Shown piece by piece: positions 5,244 through 7,163 of a DNA stretch of 7,163 nt (the first letter of the stretch is position 1; the number at the start of each line of letters is the position of its first letter). Position numbers and translations under genes: made by a program. The notes under the pieces were generated by a model. It had not been told where the DNA came from. It ran no database searches and saw only the letters and a program-made list of their open reading frames with translations. The DNA lies in the NCBI GenBank assembly GCA_029259975.1, contig JAJDEE010000130.1, positions 1 through 7,163 on the forward strand. The letters run 5' to 3'. The stretch is from Planctomycetota bacterium (lineage in GTDB: Bacteria > Planctomycetota > Planctomycetia > Pirellulales > Lacipirellulaceae).

Positions 5244-6593
5244 TTAACCACGTGGCTTATCAAAAACTGCTTCAACGTCCTCGATCACATCGTCCGCGAC
5301 TAACACGATTGCCGAATCGCCAGCATGGAAACGATTGTCGGCGCCAGGCACCCTCGAATACCCTTCGGAAATAACAGCAGCGACGAGACACTGCGATGGC
5401 AATTCGAGATTGGCCAGCACATGCTCGGTCGCCAACGAATCGGGCATCACGTCAATTTCTAAAACACTCAGTCCGCTGTCCTCGCTCAACGTTGTACGCG
5501 AGACCGTCGGACCGTTGCTTAGGAAGCCAAGCACCTGTTTCGCCACGACTTCTCTCGGGCTGACGACTTGATCGATACCAAGCTTTCCGACGACGTGGGC
5601 GTAGTCTGGCCGGCTCACCAGCGCCATGATCATTTTGGCCCCGATGTCTCGCGCTTCGACCGACGCCATGATGTTATTCTCGTCGTCGCCGATACAAGCG
5701 ACGAACACATCGGCGCTGCCGACGCGTTCTTCTTCTAAACAAGCTCGTCGTGTTGCGTCGCTATTGACGATGACTGTTTGCTTGAGATGGCTGGCCAAAA
5801 AGTCGCAACGTTCGCGGTCGTTGTCCATCAGCACGACCCCAAACCGTTGTCCCTCAAGTGCAGTGGCCAAATGATAGCCAGTTTCGCCACCACCGGCGAT
5901 CACGACGCCCAATTTTTCGTGAGACTTGGCACAGAAAATCTCTTTCACTTCGTCGATATCGGTCCGCTTGCCGATGATCGTCAACCGGTCGCCGACCTCG
6001 ATCTGATCTTCTGCCCCCGCGATCCAAGTCTTGCCATCGCGACTGATCGAACCAATTCGTATGCCGGTTGGCAAATTCAACGTTTTTAGTAGTTTGCCAA
6101 CACCTTTTTCTTGTTCGTTCACAACCACTTCGTGAACTTCCAGCGCGCCCCGTGCCAAGTTTTCGACCGCGACCGAACCGGGATGGCGAATGTTACGGGC
6201 CAATTCCAAAGCCGTTAGATGCTCTAAGCTGAGCAGGCGATCGATGCCGAAATGCCGCTGATAGTCAAACGTGCTTAAATCACGAAACACGGGCGCATAG
6301 ACCCGCGCGACAGCACGTTTTGCACCCATTGCCTTGGCCATACTTGCCGCTACGATGTTGGCTTCGTCGTCGCCGGTCACTGCCAAGCAAAGATCGGCGC
6401 TACCAATGCCTGCCTGAAACAACACGCTCGACTGCGATGCCGACCCCGTGATGCCTCGCACATCGAGTGTTTCGTTAATGTGCCTGACACGTTCGCCATT
6501 GGAATCGACAATAGTCACACTGTGCCGGTGCAGGCAAAGCAGCGAGGCAATCGAGCCGCCAACAGTGCCAGCTCCTAAGATAACAATACGCAT
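5244..6593 (-). CDS. trkA: Trk system potassium uptake regulator TrkA
   Basis: This 449-residue cytosolic protein has two tandem RCK units, each a Rossmann nucleotide-binding half followed by a TrkA_C half, as in full-length TrkA (about 458 residues in E. coli). Unit 1 begins MRIVILGAGTVGG, with GAGTVG at 7-12, the acidic D30 at the end of strand 2 (VTIVD), TGDDEAN at 73-79, and TrkA_C at about 140-220. Unit 2 has GGGETG at 234-239, MDND at 256-259, GDDENN at 302-307, and TrkA_C at about 370-445. TrkA binds NAD(H)/ATP and gates a membrane K+ translocator (TrkH/TrkG/KtrB type), which is not in this window. The start at ATG 6593 is preferred because the first beta strand begins there. A longer frame opens only with TTG at 6647, adds 18 unconserved residues and would cross a leader hairpin. 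No strong ribosome binding site precedes either start. The gene is alone, converging on the galK remnant. Confidence 0.94.
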   Translation of the reverse strand: MRIVILGAGTVGGSIASLLCLHRHSVTIVDSNGERVRHINETLDVRGITGSASQSSVLFQAGIGSADLCLAVTGDDEANIVAASMAKAMGAKRAVARVYAPVFRDLSTFDYQRHFGIDRLLSLEHLTALELARNIRHPGSVAVENLARGALEVHEVVVNEQEKGVGKLLKTLNLPTGIRIGSISRDGKTWIAGAEDQIEVGDRLTIIGKRTDIDEVKEIFCAKSHEKLGVVIAGGGETGYHLATALEGQRFGVVLMDNDRERCDFLASHLKQTVIVNSDATRRACLEEERVGSADVFVACIGDDENNIMASVEARDIGAKMIMALVSRPDYAHVVGKLGIDQVVSPREVVAKQVLGFLSNGPTVSRTTLSEDSGLSVLEIDVMPDSLATEHVLANLELPSQCLVAAVISEGYSRVPGADNRFHAGDSAIVLVADDVIEDVEAVFDKPRG

Positions 6594-6622
6594 AGGTTTG
6601 CTCGTAAAGGGATCGACTTTGA

Positions 6623-6642
6623 ACTGGGGGTATTTTCCCAGT
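6623..6642 (-). promoter_or_regulatory. Hairpin in the trkA leader
   Basis: ACTGGG (6623-6628) and CCCAGT (6637-6642) form a perfect 6-bp stem with an 8-nt loop, 30 nt upstream of the trkA ATG. It would be in the 5' untranslated part of the trkA transcript if transcription starts further right. Its role is unknown, and it is also weak evidence against the TTG start at 6647. Confidence 0.35.
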
Positions 6643-6715
6643 GGCAAAGATTAGATTCGCAGAAAACAGCCAAAGAAATTAGGCATTCTCTAAAGATGAC
6701 AATTTTAAGGGTAGA

Positions 6716-6763
6716 CCCCGAACCACGAAAGTGCGGTTTAGGGGCCGCTGTCAAAAAACCGCA
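6716..6763. promoter_or_regulatory. Structured segment with two mutually exclusive hairpins
   Basis: Hairpin A (6716-6744) pairs CCCC (6716-6719) with GGGG (6741-6744), GAAC (6720-6723) with GTTT (6736-6739 region), and CAC (6724-6726) with GTG (6731-6733) around a GAAA tetraloop (6727-6730), with a small bulge. Hairpin B pairs TGCGGTTT (6732-6739) exactly with AAACCGCA (6756-6763) and would destroy hairpin A. Two exclusive folds about 120-180 nt upstream of trkA could be a regulatory leader, although only the complementary strand would be in the trkA transcript. It could also be another repeat. Confidence 0.35.
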
Positions 6764-6779
6764 GTAAATCGCAATTTAC
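6764..6779. repeat. Short inverted repeat
   Basis: GTAAAT (6764-6769) and ATTTAC (6774-6779) form a 6-bp stem around CGCA. It sits directly beside the exclusive-hairpin segment. Confidence 0.4.
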
Positions 6780-6823
6780 GATGGCAAAGGACTACAAAAC
6801 GGTAGTCGGCGAGCTGCAGATAG

Positions 6824-7010
6824 GTATTTACTCAAATAGAAAAGAGAAACCGCCAAGATCGCCAAGGACGCCAAGAAAATGGTGGATAATGAATGCCACG
6901 GCACTGAATTATCTGCTGACTGTCGACACGGCATCCTTCTCCATGAAAAAGGCAATAAGAGTAACTTGGCGCTCTTGGCGTCCTTGGCGGTTTTCACTTT
7001 GAGTATTTAC
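6824..7010. repeat. Inverted repeat element with 9-bp-periodic CGCCAAG units
   Basis: The left arm has CGCCAAG starting at 6851, 6860 and 6869, an exact 9-bp period. The right arm has its complement CTTGGCG starting at 6965, 6974 and 6983, with the same period. AAACCGCCAAG (6847-6857) is exactly inverted at 6983-6993. Further out, 6824-6836 and 6998-7010 are inverted copies with 11 of 13 matches around ACTCAAA. The arms enclose about 90 bp with no recognisable gene. This is a palindromic intergenic element about 187 bp long. Elements built from CGCCAAG units are, as I recall, frequent in intergenic DNA of planctomycetes and some other phyla, but I cannot verify that here. Confidence 0.7.
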
Positions 7011-7049
7011 CTGCCCCAACCGACATTCATTTTTGCCACAAACGAAGTG

Positions 7050-7112
7050 AACCACAACGACACAACGGACACAACGTAGATTTTACGTTGTGTCCGTTGT
7101 GTCGTCGTGGTT
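7050..7112. repeat. Near-perfect 29-bp palindrome with 5-nt loop
   Basis: Arms 7050-7078 and 7084-7112 are inverted repeats of 29 bp with a single mismatch (7056 against 7106), separated by only GATTT. Each arm is built from ACAACG/ACACAACG words. It would fold into a very stable hairpin on either strand. TTTTT follows after TTAA on the plus side (7115-7119), so it could also act as a terminator, but no plus-strand gene precedes it. It is 39 bp from the CGCCAAG element. Confidence 0.8.
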
Positions 7113-7163
7113 AATTTTTAAGCAACTCTTTCGCCATCAGGGTAATTCTCACAACTGCCGCTC

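Larger units (their letters stand above)
6594..7163. other. Gene-free region upstream of trkA
   Basis: No convincing gene lies in these 570 bp. Small open frames at 6776-7002 on both strands simply translate the CGCCAAG repeat (giving PPRSPRTPR and WRSWRPWR) and have no family features. The region holds a possible trkA leader with hairpins (6623-6642, 6716-6763, 6764-6779) and two palindromic repeats (6824-7010 and 7050-7112). From 7113 to the end I see nothing recognisable. Confidence 0.65.

Noticed and set aside
6594..6647. 18-residue TTG-initiated extension of TrkA
   Set aside because: The family starts at MRIVILGAG, no ribosome binding site precedes the TTG, and the segment contains a hairpin.
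6851..6989. CRISPR-like array from repeated CGCCAAG units
   Set aside because: Units are 7 bp at 9-bp spacing with 2-nt gaps and are inverted halfway; there are no repeat-spacer units of CRISPR length and no cas genes.
6776..7079. Small open frames on both strands with PPRSPRTPR- or WRSWRPWR-like repeats
   Set aside because: They are translations of the CGCCAAG palindromic repeat and occur on both strands at the same place.

Overview
The window looks like chromosomal DNA from a planctomycete, probably Pirellulales-like. The main reason is the gene at 3838-4890. It encodes a DUF1559 protein with a pilin-like N-terminus and a C-terminal H-X9-DG motif, a family hugely expanded in Planctomycetota. 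The long intergenic gaps filled with palindromic repeats fit the same picture. Lineage below phylum is inference; no rRNA or tRNA marker is present.

Layout, left to right. At 1-70 (minus) is the first 23 codons of a gene that leaves the window. At 71-647 is a gene-free stretch rich in inverted repeats, including a nested palindromic element (412-599) and a C(UUCG)G hairpin. At 648-2102 (minus) is a membrane-anchored HD-GYP protein, a probable cyclic-di-GMP phosphodiesterase with an extracytoplasmic sensor region. Divergent from it, across 255 bp, is a D-hydantoinase/dihydropyrimidinase (2358-3737, plus) with all metal ligands intact. A sigma70-like promoter candidate follows, then the DUF1559 gene (3838-4890, plus). 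At 4922-5204 (plus) lies the remnant of a galactokinase gene: its N-terminal codons are fused to its C-terminal GHMP-kinase end, about three quarters of the gene is missing, and there is also a one-base frameshift. Convergent to it is trkA (5244-6593, minus), the cytosolic NAD-binding regulator of a K+ channel/transporter. The last ~570 bp, upstream of trkA, carries a structured leader candidate and two further palindromic repeats: one with 9-bp-periodic CGCCAAG units, the other a 29-bp near-perfect stem.

The genes do not form one pathway. They are single-gene units: c-di-GMP signalling, pyrimidine/hydantoin ring hydrolysis, a pilin-like secreted or surface protein, and potassium uptake control. 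I see no CRISPR array, transposase, prophage or defence cassette. The strongest observations outside ordinary genes are the internally deleted galK remnant and the three distinct palindromic repeat elements, two of them stacked upstream of trkA. I found no convincing new multi-gene system.
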